Source of the DNA: Sulfurospirillum sp. UCH001
GTDB taxonomy: Bacteria > Campylobacterota > Campylobacteria > Campylobacterales > Sulfurospirillaceae
NCBI RefSeq assembly: GCF_001548035.1
Contig: NZ_AP014723.1
Span: forward strand, 1,116,001 to 1,180,000
DNA: 64,000 nucleotides
Reading direction: 5' to 3'
The notes beneath the pieces are model-generated. The model searched no databases, was not told the origin of the DNA, and saw nothing but the letters and a program-made list of their open reading frames with translations. Positions 8,318-17,090 of this stretch are shown here, piece by piece. Position 1 is the stretch's first letter, and every line of letters starts with the position of its first letter. The translations under genes were made by a program, and so were the position numbers.

Positions 8318-9091
8318 ATGGTAAAAACGTTTTGTTTCATGCTTGGCTTGGTATGTTTACTTGGTGCGAAAGACGATGTTAGCATTGCTAAATTGTTTGA
8401 AAATGAGGCTATCAAAGGAACGATGATCATTGAGTCATTGGATGGCACAGAGCGTTATGTTTACAATGATGAACGCGCTCATATGCCGCTTCTTCCCGCG
8501 TCAACGTTTAAAATTCCAAATACACTCATTGCACTCGAAGAAGGTGTTGTGCGTTTAGATTCTCTTATCGTTTGGGATAAGGTAGAACGCAGTGTGAGAG
8601 CGTGGAATCAAGACCAAGATTTGCGTTCTGCATTTAAAAGTTCGTGTGTGTGGTGCTACCAATTTTTTGCCCGTCATATTGGGTTTGAAAAGTACAATGC
8701 GTATCTTCAAAAACTTCATTACGGCAATGAAAAAACAGGAATGGATGTTGAGCGTTTTTGGCTTGATGGAGAGCTTCGTATCAGTGCGTATGAGCAAATT
8801 GCCTTTTTGAAAAAGCTTTATAAAAATGATCTACCGTTTCGCCAAGAACACATTGATATTCTAAAAGCGATTATGGTGGATGAACAAGGTAAAAACTTTA
8901 CCATTCGTGCAAAAACAGGATGGGCAGTGCCTAATGGAGGTGAACATCATGGTTGGTATGTGGGGTATGCGGAGAGTAGTAAAGGCGTTTATTTCTTTGC
9001 TACTAACCTTATTATCGATTCATCCGATGAATTGCCTCTTCGTAAATTATTGAGTGTTGAAGCCCTTAAAACTAAAGGGATTTTAGAGTAA
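8318..9091 (+). CDS. Class D (OXA-type) beta-lactamase
   Basis: A 257-residue serine beta-lactamase with an N-terminal signal peptide (cleavage near residue 17), so periplasmic. All class D motifs are present: the nucleophile motif STFK near residue 62, SCV in KSSCVWCYQ near 107 (the SxV motif), YGN near 134 and KTG near 199 followed by the Trp typical of OXA enzymes (AKTGW). Length is normal for OXA. A TATAAT box lies at 8283-8288. Chromosomal OXA genes are common in Campylobacterota; no mobile element flanks it. The substrate range cannot be read from the sequence. Confidence 0.93.
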   Translation: MVKTFCFMLGLVCLLGAKDDVSIAKLFENEAIKGTMIIESLDGTERYVYNDERAHMPLLPASTFKIPNTLIALEEGVVRLDSLIVWDKVERSVRAWNQDQDLRSAFKSSCVWCYQFFARHIGFEKYNAYLQKLHYGNEKTGMDVERFWLDGELRISAYEQIAFLKKLYKNDLPFRQEHIDILKAIMVDEQGKNFTIRAKTGWAVPNGGEHHGWYVGYAESSKGVYFFATNLIIDSSDELPLRKLLSVEALKTKGILE

Positions 9092-9127
9092 GATTCGCAC
9101 TGTATTTGTGGTTATGAAGGAGAAAAA

Positions 9128-9730
9128 ATGAAATTAAAACAGAGTTTATTTTCGTTGTTGGCTTTGGGTGCTCTTGTGGCGCCACTAAGCGCAGGTGTTG
9201 ATTTTGAATGGAGATTAAGCCTTAACAACCGTTATCATGCAGATCCTTATGGTTATCGCTATGGCTTAGCGGATCGTTTTCGCCTTCCGGAGTCCCGTGT
9301 TATCGTTATCCTAGATAGCGTACGTGAACCAGCCGATGCGTATATGATTTTTCGTTTAGCAGAACTTTCAGGACGACCTTATGATTATGTGTTGAGTGTT
9401 TATAGACAAAATCGCTATTCGACATGGGTAGAGATTGCTTCTTTGGTGGGTGTTATTGTTTCGTCCAATGACTTTAATGAACTTAGACATCATCATGACC
9501 TAAGAGATGACTATCGCTATGACAGCAGACGTTATGATCGTTATGAAGATAGACGTGTAATTATCAAACGTGAAGAGATTTATGTGCCTCACGTGTATCA
9601 AGAGCAACAAAGAGTTTACAGAGATCCTCATTATAAACATAACGAACACTACGATCAACGAGATGACCGTCATGAAGATAGACATGATAGAAGAGATGAT
9701 GACGACAGATATGAGGGAAGAAGGCATTAA
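9128..9730 (+). CDS. Exported protein with His/Asp/Arg/Tyr-rich tail
   Basis: A 200-residue protein I do not recognise. It has a signal peptide (MKLKQSLFSLLALGALVAPL, cleavage after LSA), a globular part to about residue 115, and a low-complexity C-terminal half rich in His, Asp, Arg and Tyr with many DRH, DDR and RYD units. Such tails could bind metals or nucleic acid, but this is a guess. It has a good GAAGGAG site and follows the beta-lactamase by 36 bases, so the two may share a transcript. A strong stem-loop follows. Confidence 0.75.
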   Translation: MKLKQSLFSLLALGALVAPLSAGVDFEWRLSLNNRYHADPYGYRYGLADRFRLPESRVIVILDSVREPADAYMIFRLAELSGRPYDYVLSVYRQNRYSTWVEIASLVGVIVSSNDFNELRHHHDLRDDYRYDSRRYDRYEDRRVIIKREEIYVPHVYQEQQRVYRDPHYKHNEHYDQRDDRHEDRHDRRDDDDRYEGRRH

Positions 9731-9742
9731 TAGGCGATGTGA

Positions 9743-9772
9743 GCATCTTGCAAAAGAGCATTTGCAAGATGC
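9743..9772 (+). terminator. Bidirectional terminator-like hairpin
   Basis: Perfect 12-base stem (GCATCTTGCAAA / TTTGCAAGATGC) with a 6-base loop, between two convergent genes. The downstream bases are only moderately T-rich. Confidence 0.7.
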
Positions 9773-9780
9773 TTATGCGT

Positions 9781-10857
9781 TTATTCTTTACGATTTAAAA
9801 ATGTTTCGATCTCTTCAATCGCTTTTTTATTGGAGAGGTTAAACTTAATCTCGATGCGACGAGATGCTTCTTTATCTTCCACCCCATTTTTAAAGATACG
9901 ATCACTGTAAGACCTACCATTGGCACTGAGGTACTTTTGAAGCATTGCCGTGCGTTTCTCATCCCCTAATGAATAAATAAACGCCATGACCGAGTAGGCG
10001 CGTTTTTGTGAAAGATCAAGGTTGTGCATATAGCTACCATCAGAGTCCGTATGTCCTTCTATCACGATATGATCGATATTTTCACGTATCGTTGTATCAT
10101 CTAAAAGTACTTGCAAATAAGGTTGTAACGTCTCTTTGAGCTGTTTTTGCGCTTCTGGTTTTAACTCATATGAGCCTACATCAAACAAAACAGAAGAGGG
10201 CAGTCTGATCGCTCCACTATTAGGGTCAATGTTGATCTTTTTACCCAGTTTCTCTTTAAGCTCTTGCACCACTTTGATACGAATACCTGTAAGGTTTTTG
10301 ATGCGTGATTTGGTGATGTTAAGGTCTTCCACTAACTGCTGATGAGAAGCCGTACTCTCCAAAAGTTTTGCGCTTAAAAGAGCAAGCTCTCCCTCTTTGA
10401 GTTTGAGGGTTTGTGTCGTCGTTCCTAGCTCCATTTGGCTTGCTACGAGTTCGCCTTTGACTTCATCGCGTGCGAGTTCTGTGTCAAGTAACAGTTTTTT
10501 AAGATTTTCGATTTCTCTGTCACTGAGTTGTAATTGAGCAGTTGCTTCCTCTAAGCTTGCCTCTTTTTGAGAAAGTAACTCTTGTGCGATTTGCAACGAT
10601 GCACTGGTGACATTCATATCGGAACGTAGCCTTAGAAAGTCGCGCTGTTTTTGTGCTAGTGCATCTTGCGCAAGATGCAACACTCTCTTTTGCTCTTCAA
10701 GATCGTTTTTAATGCCCTTAAGATCGGTCTGTACATAGACATATTTTACGACGATAGCACCAATGAGCAAGATAAAAACAAACAACAATCCTGCCATCAA
10801 ATCAGCATACGAGACCCAGAAGTTTTGGTCGGTACTTCGTGAACGGTTGTAGCGCAT
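9781..10857 (-). CDS. MotB/OmpA-like membrane-anchored coiled-coil protein
   Basis: A 358-residue protein with a short cytoplasmic N-terminus, one transmembrane helix near residues 17-43 that includes an acidic residue just before it (VSYADLMAGLLFVFILL), a long coiled coil (about 45-200) and a C-terminal OmpA-type peptidoglycan-binding domain (VIEGHTDSDGSYMHNLDLSQ near 267). Together with the preceding MotA/TolQ-like gene, which overlaps it by one base, it should form a proton-driven stator-like complex. The DLMAGLLFVF helix resembles that of ZorB from Zorya defence systems as well as MotB; no other Zorya gene is near. Confidence 0.85.
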   Translation of the reverse strand: MRYNRSRSTDQNFWVSYADLMAGLLFVFILLIGAIVVKYVYVQTDLKGIKNDLEEQKRVLHLAQDALAQKQRDFLRLRSDMNVTSASLQIAQELLSQKEASLEEATAQLQLSDREIENLKKLLLDTELARDEVKGELVASQMELGTTTQTLKLKEGELALLSAKLLESTASHQQLVEDLNITKSRIKNLTGIRIKVVQELKEKLGKKINIDPNSGAIRLPSSVLFDVGSYELKPEAQKQLKETLQPYLQVLLDDTTIRENIDHIVIEGHTDSDGSYMHNLDLSQKRAYSVMAFIYSLGDEKRTAMLQKYLSANGRSYSDRIFKNGVEDKEASRRIEIKFNLSNKKAIEEIETFLNRKE

Positions 10858-12014
10858 TATTTTAACGCATCCATTTTTTGGATGATCTCTTCAGTTTCAG
10901 CGTCGATGATCTTCAAGCTCTCTTTGAGGGACTCTACTTCTGGGTTGGTTGTATCTCCTTGAATGCTGCTTGTTTCTTGGAGCGTTCGTAAGAGTTCTTG
11001 GTTTGTTTTTACCATCTCTTCGCTGCTTTTAGCAATTTTTATCTGCAAATTGGTTGTGCTTTCATTGAACAGTGTCAGTTTTGTGAGAATGTCCTCATGA
11101 ATAATGGATAGGTCACGTTGTCTGTCTTGTGAGCGTGAAAGTGCTTCCATGCCTTCTTTGATGTGTTCTGCACCACGTTTGACCGCAAGAGCTTCTAGGT
11201 TGAGCATCTCATCAAAGAGTTTGAATTTTGTCTCAATACTTTTACCAAGTCTCTCAAAGAAGTCGTTGGAGCTAAGACGCTCAAACATCTTTCCAATGCG
11301 TTCAAAATTTTGGAGATTTTCTTGTAAATAGGCTTGTTCTATCTCTTCTTTGGTCCAAAAGAGGGATGCTGTAGCATTTTGAATGACGGCTACATCTCTA
11401 TCGAAACGGCTTAGTCCTCTTTTTTCAAAAAAGATCCACCATAACGAAAGCAAAATACCATAAATTGAGACATAAAATGCAGTTCCTACACCGCTTAAAA
11501 GAAGGCTTATCTCATTCTCAAGCGCACCTGCATTTTGCGATGAAAAGTCAGGAAGTGTAAGTGCAATGGAGATAAATGTACCTAAAATACCCATCGTTGG
11601 GAAGATGCTCGCTGCAACAGAAGCGTAGTTGTCATTGCGAATGCCTTTTGCATAGGTATCGATGAAGTTTTCAAACGAAGCGTTTGATTTTGTCTTTCCA
11701 CCAATGCTCATCAAGTTTTTAGAGATATACTCATGAAGTTCCGTTTGAAACTCTTTGGCGTAACGCCTAAAAGTGCACACACCAAATTCGCCATTGTGCT
11801 TTGCAAAAATGAGGGAAACAATGTAAATAAACCCAATCAGTACAATACTGTGAATACCAACTTTAAAGTGTAAAATGCCTAAGAAGCCCAGCAAAAAATA
11901 GACATATGCCAATGTTGGCAACAAAATAAGCTTGAGATAAACCAAAGCGCAGTTACGCTGTGGTGCTTCCAAAGCGGCTAGATTTTGGAGTGTTTCGTTC
12001 ATATTTTCTTGCAT
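10857..12014 (-). CDS. MotA/TolQ/ExbB-like proton channel protein with long tail
   Basis: A 385-residue inner-membrane protein. Hydrophobic segments are near residues 24-45, 52-72, 138-160 and 175-195. The channel signature SIFPTMGILGTFISIALTLP near 138 is typical of MotA/TolQ/ExbB/ZorA proteins. The last about 170 residues are charged and predicted helical (coiled coil), an extension longer than in TolQ or ExbB. It is the first gene of a two-gene unit with the MotB/OmpA-like partner. The true flagellar motAB pair is normally smaller and different, so this is an additional stator-like complex of unknown job. Confidence 0.83.
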   Translation of the reverse strand: MQENMNETLQNLAALEAPQRNCALVYLKLILLPTLAYVYFLLGFLGILHFKVGIHSIVLIGFIYIVSLIFAKHNGEFGVCTFRRYAKEFQTELHEYISKNLMSIGGKTKSNASFENFIDTYAKGIRNDNYASVAASIFPTMGILGTFISIALTLPDFSSQNAGALENEISLLLSGVGTAFYVSIYGILLSLWWIFFEKRGLSRFDRDVAVIQNATASLFWTKEEIEQAYLQENLQNFERIGKMFERLSSNDFFERLGKSIETKFKLFDEMLNLEALAVKRGAEHIKEGMEALSRSQDRQRDLSIIHEDILTKLTLFNESTTNLQIKIAKSSEEMVKTNQELLRTLQETSSIQGDTTNPEVESLKESLKIIDAETEEIIQKMDALK

Positions 12015-12196
12015 AAAAAGCCTTTGTAGTGTATCTATGTTTTTCTAGCACATTATAACGCTTCTTTTTATACCGATGGTTAACAAGAAGTTAATATTAA
12101 CGTGAGATTAATCTTAAAAGACTACAATTTTTAAGGTCAATACAAAATGATGCTTCCTCTTAAAACTCCCGTTTAAATTAGATAAAGGTGCTTAAA

Positions 12197-13072
12197 ATGT
12201 CTCCTAAAATGCACAAATTGGATCGCCACAGTGTCAAGTCTTTGCTCAAACATACGCTCTTAAAAACGATAGAAAATATTGCAACCTATTTGAGTGATTT
12301 TTTAGAGACCAAAGAGCCTGAAAGTTTGCACCAGTACCGTGTGAGTGTGCGTATGGCACGTTCCGTTTGCTTGGAATTTAGCGAATTTATGGAAGAAAAA
12401 CGCAAATTTACACTAGAGAAAATTCTCAAATCTTTGCAAAAAGAGACGAATGAAATGCGTGACATCGACGTCTTTTTAGAGTGTATTGAAGCGTATAAAA
12501 CACGTGTCGAGCCATCGTGTCTATATGAGCTTGAAAGTTTAGAAGCAAAACTGATGTTAGAAAAAAAAGAAGCCTACGCCTCTTTTGAGAAGAGATACAC
12601 CCATGCATTTAAAGATGAACTCATAGCAAAGTTGCAGGCTATACAAAATGATGAAAAACTCTGTTTACCGAAATCAGAAGAAAAACTCTACAAATACATC
12701 AAAGAAATCCTTACAAAACGCCTTAAAAAGATAGCAAAAGCCTCAAAAAAATTACATCTTGATGCCCCAAATGAGCGCTTTCACAAGCTTCGACTTCACT
12801 ATAAAAAACTGCGCTACAATGCGGACGCCGTTGAACTTACGCAATTTTCAAAGAGCTTCAAACCGTTGCAGAATGCTTTTGGAAAAGTACAAGATAAAAA
12901 TACCCAAATTGAGCGCATTAAACGCTACAATACGTCTCATAGCAGCTGTTTAAAGAGCATTATCGGGCTTTTAGAACAAGAACTGATAGCCGATAAACAA
13001 GCCTGCATCGAAAAATCGAGCAAAGAGAACATCGTTAAAATGCATGAGCATTTAGACACAATATTTCCATAA
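12197..13072 (+). CDS. CHAD domain protein
   Basis: A 291-residue, highly charged alpha-helical protein with two copies of the CHAD helical unit; conserved histidines sit in SLHQYRVSVRMARS near residue 42 and FHKLRLHYKKLRYNADAVE near 195. CHAD proteins bind inorganic polyphosphate through basic helix faces. The frame is open to a GTG at 12188, but the ATG at 12197 has better spacing from AAAGG. It precedes the YgjP-type gene by 15 bases. Confidence 0.85.
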   Translation: MSPKMHKLDRHSVKSLLKHTLLKTIENIATYLSDFLETKEPESLHQYRVSVRMARSVCLEFSEFMEEKRKFTLEKILKSLQKETNEMRDIDVFLECIEAYKTRVEPSCLYELESLEAKLMLEKKEAYASFEKRYTHAFKDELIAKLQAIQNDEKLCLPKSEEKLYKYIKEILTKRLKKIAKASKKLHLDAPNERFHKLRLHYKKLRYNADAVELTQFSKSFKPLQNAFGKVQDKNTQIERIKRYNTSHSSCLKSIIGLLEQELIADKQACIEKSSKENIVKMHEHLDTIFP

Positions 13073-13087
13073 CAAAGATGATAACCT

Positions 13088-13591
13088 GTGCCAAATTTAG
13101 AATACATCGCCCATTACCCAGAACACCTCAAAGAACAAATACGCCATCTCATTAAAACCGAAAAACTAGGCGCATACCTGCTGGCAAAGTACCCCACCAC
13201 ACATAGCATTACCAGTGATAAGGCATTGTATGCGTATGTCATGGAGCTAAGAGCAGAGTTCTTGCGAAAAAGTGAACCCATCACCAAAGTGCTTTACGAT
13301 GGCAAGATTAGTGACATCAATGACGCACTAGGCTTGCATAGAGTGACCATCAAAAACCATGGAGGTCGCCTGCGAAGCAAAAGCGAAATCCGTGTAGCAT
13401 CGGTCTTTAAAAATACGCCAGAGCCTTTTTTAAAGATGATTTGTGTGCATGAACTCGCTCACCTCAAAGAGAAAGAGCACAACAAAGCGTTTTATGCCTT
13501 GTGCGAAAAGATGGAGTCAAGCTACCATCAGTTAGAGTTTGATGTAAGGATATACATGACACATTTGGATCTGTTTGGGAAGTTGTATTAA
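13088..13591 (+). CDS. YgjP/SprT-like zinc metalloprotein (M48-type motif)
   Basis: A 167-residue protein with the zinc motif HELAH at about residues 121-125 and a downstream helix with HNKAFYALCEKM that can give the third ligand, as in the YgjP-like metallopeptidase domain (DUF45). The start codon is GTG, with no better alternative nearby. The CHAD and YgjP-like genes look cotranscribed. Peptidase activity is inferred from the motif only. Confidence 0.8.
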   Translation: MPNLEYIAHYPEHLKEQIRHLIKTEKLGAYLLAKYPTTHSITSDKALYAYVMELRAEFLRKSEPITKVLYDGKISDINDALGLHRVTIKNHGGRLRSKSEIRVASVFKNTPEPFLKMICVHELAHLKEKEHNKAFYALCEKMESSYHQLEFDVRIYMTHLDLFGKLY

Positions 13592-13626
13592 TGTATGATA
13601 AATTTAACAATCAATAAGGATTTTAT

Positions 13627-14433
13627 ATGAAACTCTCTCAATTTCCCATCTACATCATCGATGCGTTTACCAAAGAACTGTTCAAAGGCAACCAAGCTGC
13701 TGTTGTACCCTTAGATAGTTGGCTACCTGAAGGCGTGATGCAAAACATTGCTTCTGAAAACAACCTCTCGGAAACAGCCTTTTTTGTACGAAATGATGTA
13801 GGAGTTTATGAGATACGCTGGTTCTCTCCACTGAAAGAGATCGACTTTTGTGGGCATGCAACACTTGCAAGTGCCTATGTCATTTTTACTCATCTTGGTG
13901 AAAAAGGTACTATCACATTTTGGGCAAAAGCAGTAGGAAGCATAGAGGTCAATGAACGTGATAATGAACGCATAGAAATGCGCTTTCCAAACCGTGAACC
14001 TGAAGTTCTCAGTGAAGTACCAGAAGCCCTAAAAAATGGGCTTTCTATAAAGCCGTTGGAATATCATAAAAACCAACAAGCATACTTTGCGGTCTATGCA
14101 AGTGAAGAAGATGTCAAAAACGTTGTGCCTGATCTAGAAAAACTAAAAACATTAGCCCCTCTTGATGTGGTCGTAACGGCTCCAAGTAGGGCATATGACT
14201 TTGCCTCACGTTATTTTTGGCCTGCCAATGGTGGTGTGGAAGACCCTGTAACAGGTTCTATCCATGCAGGACTCGCACCATTTTGGGCAAAACGCTTAGG
14301 AAAAAATGAGCTTATAGCACTGCAAGCTTCTGCTCGTTCAGGAGTGCTTTATTGTCGTGTGAGTGAAGGGTATATCTTTATCTCAGGAATGTGCAAAGAG
14401 TATTTAGAAGGCAATATAACACTTACGTATTAG
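13627..14433 (+). CDS. PhzF family isomerase
   Basis: A 268-residue protein of the PhzF (phenazine biosynthesis-like) family with diaminopimelate-epimerase fold. The general acid/base Glu lies in ENNLSETAFF near residue 43, followed by DFCGHATLASAYV near 75 and, in the C-terminal domain, GGVEDPVTGSIHAGL near 200. Most family members are isomerases or epimerases of unknown substrate; no phenazine genes are nearby, so the name should not be read as a pathway. An AAGGA-type site precedes the ATG. Confidence 0.85.
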   Translation: MKLSQFPIYIIDAFTKELFKGNQAAVVPLDSWLPEGVMQNIASENNLSETAFFVRNDVGVYEIRWFSPLKEIDFCGHATLASAYVIFTHLGEKGTITFWAKAVGSIEVNERDNERIEMRFPNREPEVLSEVPEALKNGLSIKPLEYHKNQQAYFAVYASEEDVKNVVPDLEKLKTLAPLDVVVTAPSRAYDFASRYFWPANGGVEDPVTGSIHAGLAPFWAKRLGKNELIALQASARSGVLYCRVSEGYIFISGMCKEYLEGNITLTY

Positions 14434-14439
14434 AAGCTG

Positions 14440-14457
14440 AGGCATCGTTTGATGCCT
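14440..14457 (+). terminator. Terminator hairpin between convergent genes
   Basis: AGGCATC / GATGCCT stem with a GTTT loop, followed by TTATTT on the plus strand; it sits between the PhzF gene and the converging EamA transporter gene. Confidence 0.7.
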
Positions 14458-15332
14458 TATTTGAGTAGTAAAAATGTCGCAACAGCAGAGATCGCAATGC
14501 CCACACATACAGCAATAGAAAGTGTAACACCCTCAAAAAGATACAACAGTAATGCAATGCTTGCAGGACTAAGATAAACATACGCCATCACTTTTTTAGG
14601 ACCTATTACAACGGTTGCTTTTTGATACAAATAAACGGTAAAAAACGTAGTGATAATCGCCAGATAGAGCAAATAATTAAGATGCGTAGTGTTGAGATGT
14701 TCCCACTCGAGTGGAATATGAAAAAGCATTAACGTACTTCCCATCCACAGTGTTCCTCCAACAAGTGTCATAAACACAAGTACACCCATGTCGTCATCTT
14801 TACGATGAAAAAATTTGGTACTAATGGAGTAAAGCGCCATACAGAGAATTGCTCCTAAAAAGATAATATCGCCATAACAGAGCGAAAAACTCAAAAAGCG
14901 CTCAAGATTGCCTTTAAAGACAACGATCAGTGTACCAATGATGCCACAAATATAAATCACGAACTGTTTTTTACTGATGGGTTCTTTAAAAAAGAAGATA
15001 CATAATATACCTGTAAGAAGTGGAACGAGAGTGTAAAGTGTCCCTGTACTGAGCGCAGATGTGTACTCAAGCGCTTTAAAAAAAATGATAAAGTAGAGTG
15101 CATAAAAAAAGCTGATAATCAGTGTTCTTGGAAGCACTGTGACAATTTTTGCACGCTTGATTGCATTTAAAAGTATAAAGGGGGCTAACACTAAAGAAGC
15201 AATGGAGAAGCGAAGTAAATTGAGTGAAATAGGATGAATCACCCCTGCAAGTTTTTTGGAGACGATAAAAGAGCCCGCAACCAAGAGTGTAGCAAGTAGT
15301 ACCATAAAATGAGCCTTGAGTGTGCCCGACAT
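14457..15332 (-). CDS. EamA/DMT-family transporter
   Basis: A 291-residue integral membrane protein with about ten hydrophobic segments arranged as two EamA repeats (residues about 5-140 and 150-290), the fold of drug/metabolite transporters. Pro-containing helices such as SLNLLRFSIASLVLAPFILL and STGTLYTLVPLLTGILCIFFF are typical. Substrate is unknown. It is divergent from a second DMT-superfamily gene, with about 230 bases between the likely starts. Confidence 0.85.
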   Translation of the reverse strand: MSGTLKAHFMVLLATLLVAGSFIVSKKLAGVIHPISLNLLRFSIASLVLAPFILLNAIKRAKIVTVLPRTLIISFFYALYFIIFFKALEYTSALSTGTLYTLVPLLTGILCIFFFKEPISKKQFVIYICGIIGTLIVVFKGNLERFLSFSLCYGDIIFLGAILCMALYSISTKFFHRKDDDMGVLVFMTLVGGTLWMGSTLMLFHIPLEWEHLNTTHLNYLLYLAIITTFFTVYLYQKATVVIGPKKVMAYVYLSPASIALLLYLFEGVTLSIAVCVGIAISAVATFLLLK

Positions 15333-15563
15333 ACAAAACCTTTAAATAAAATGTCGTATAGTAACACAATAAAATGAGCATTTCATTTACCTATGTCAAG
15401 ATTTTAGACACAGAGTGGTAATGTATGAGTATTTTACACAACATTATCACAATGTTATAGTGTTGATTGTCCTCTTCGAGAAGTGAATAAGTCTATTTTT
15501 CAACCACTCTTTAGACAAACGAATAGGTATAATAGCGCTTCATTTATGATACGAGGAAGATGT

Positions 15564-16514
15564 ATGGTAGCGCTAATCGCTCTTGGTTTACTCTCAGCTC
15601 TTTTTTTCAGCTCAACCTTTGTGCTCAATCGTCTTATGAGTCTCGAAGGTGGTCATTGGGTTTGGTCGGCATCGCTTCGTTATGTTTTTATGGTTTTGTT
15701 TTTACTTATCGTCATTCGCCTTTTTCAGGGCAAAAAACCGCTTCAAGCTCTTTTGAAACTTTTTTGGGAACATTGGCTCTTTTGGATGGTTGCAGGAAGC
15801 ATTGGTTTTGGTTGTTTTTACGCATTGCTTTGTTATAGCGCTGATTATGCTCCTGCATGGGTTGTTGCGGCTACATGGCAACTCACTATCATCGCTTCAC
15901 TCTTTGTTTTAATGCTCTTTGGAAGAGTGTTTCCTAAACGCATTTGGGTCTTTTCGACCATCATCGTTATAGGTGTAGGACTCATTAATACATCGCATAT
16001 TACGACATTTCATTTTATAGAGTTTGTTAAGGGTGCATTTCCTGTTCTCATCGCAGCGTTTTGTTATCCTTTTGGAAATCAATTGGTATGGGAGTCCAAA
16101 CATGGACATGCACATTTTCCCAAAATCGACTCACCTTTGTTGGAAAATGCTTTCAATAAAGTGTTTCTACTTTCGTTAGGTTCTTTACCATTTTGGCTTG
16201 TGCTGGTTTTACTCATAAGCCCTTCAATGCCTTCATTTGGGCAAGTCTTTAATACCTCTTTGGTTGCCTTGCTCTCAGGTCTTGTTGCAACCACACTTTT
16301 TTTACTCGCACGTCATAGAGCGCACAAGTCCAGTGAACTTGCCGCAGTCGATGCGACACAAGCGAGTGAAGTTATCTTCGCTCTGCTTGGAGAGATGCTC
16401 TTCTTAGGTGCTACACTCCCTAATGCACAAGCATGGATAGGTATGAGTTTGGTTTTTGTAGGGCTTGGATTTTTTATCTATTTTCAAGAAAAAAAGAGTG
16501 TTGTTCACGATTGA
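15564..16514 (+). CDS. EmrE-type multidrug resistance efflux transporter family protein
   Basis: A 316-residue membrane protein with about ten helices, matching the multidrug resistance efflux transporter family (a DMT superfamily branch). Features are an N-terminal ALFFSSTFVLNRLM, a WQLTIIASLFVLMLFGR helix, and the C-terminal ATQASEVIFALLGEMLFL. The frame opens at 15483, but the first 27 codons are polar and unlikely; the ATG at 15564 follows ACGAGGAAGATGT and gives a normal hydrophobic start. Substrate is unknown. Confidence 0.82.
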   Translation: MVALIALGLLSALFFSSTFVLNRLMSLEGGHWVWSASLRYVFMVLFLLIVIRLFQGKKPLQALLKLFWEHWLFWMVAGSIGFGCFYALLCYSADYAPAWVVAATWQLTIIASLFVLMLFGRVFPKRIWVFSTIIVIGVGLINTSHITTFHFIEFVKGAFPVLIAAFCYPFGNQLVWESKHGHAHFPKIDSPLLENAFNKVFLLSLGSLPFWLVLVLLISPSMPSFGQVFNTSLVALLSGLVATTLFLLARHRAHKSSELAAVDATQASEVIFALLGEMLFLGATLPNAQAWIGMSLVFVGLGFFIYFQEKKSVVHD

Positions 16515-16565
16515 TTCATGAAAATGCGTTAAAATACCGCAAAAGTTTAGAAGGATTTTTTCACA

Positions 16566-17090
16566 ATGAAAACGCTTAAAAAAGCATGGTTAGTTTTAGG
16601 ATTGGCATTAGGAGTGTGTGTTTATGCAGAAACACCAAAATTGGCACTCCCATTTAACATTACACCAGAGATGTACGCTTCGTTTATGGCGCAAAATCTA
16701 GCTGGTAATTTACCTCAGACCTTTAAACATAAAGATCTCTCTTTGGTCGTCAATAAAGTTCATGCAGAGCAAAACAAAGTCTTTTTTGACTCAACCACCA
16801 AACAGTACAAACAAATCTTGGATGAGCTCAACAAGTACCACACTCTTCCTGATGACCTCAAAAAGCAGTGCAAAGACTTCTCCAAAATCGCAATGGTCGA
16901 TAAAGGAGTCGAGTACTATCTAAACGTTGAAGAAGGAACTAAAAAGTTTATGGTGAAGTATGACAAAGAGGCGTGCTCAGAGAGTTTTGACCCTGCTCAA
17001 AAAATCTTTATAGGCGGATACAATCGTTACGGTTTTGATATGAATGGACGTACTAAAAATGAAAATCTTGCTAAAAAGGCTTCCAACTAA
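16566..17090 (+). CDS. Small exported protein of unknown function
   Basis: A 174-residue protein with a signal peptide ending at VYA (about residue 21), so periplasmic. The mature part is Lys-rich with two cysteines about 30 residues apart (KKQCKDF and KEACSES) that could form a disulfide. The middle resembles small periplasmic proteins often seen in this phylum, but I do not recognise a family. An AGAAGGA site precedes the ATG. It ends one base before the converging diguanylate cyclase stop. Confidence 0.7.
   Translation: MKTLKKAWLVLGLALGVCVYAETPKLALPFNITPEMYASFMAQNLAGNLPQTFKHKDLSLVVNKVHAEQNKVFFDSTTKQYKQILDELNKYHTLPDDLKKQCKDFSKIAMVDKGVEYYLNVEEGTKKFMVKYDKEACSESFDPAQKIFIGGYNRYGFDMNGRTKNENLAKKASN

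Noticed and set aside
9781-12014. Zorya antiphage system
   Set aside because: Only a ZorA/ZorB-like pair is present; no ZorC, ZorD helicase or ZorE nuclease lies nearby, and the ZorA tail is short for the system.
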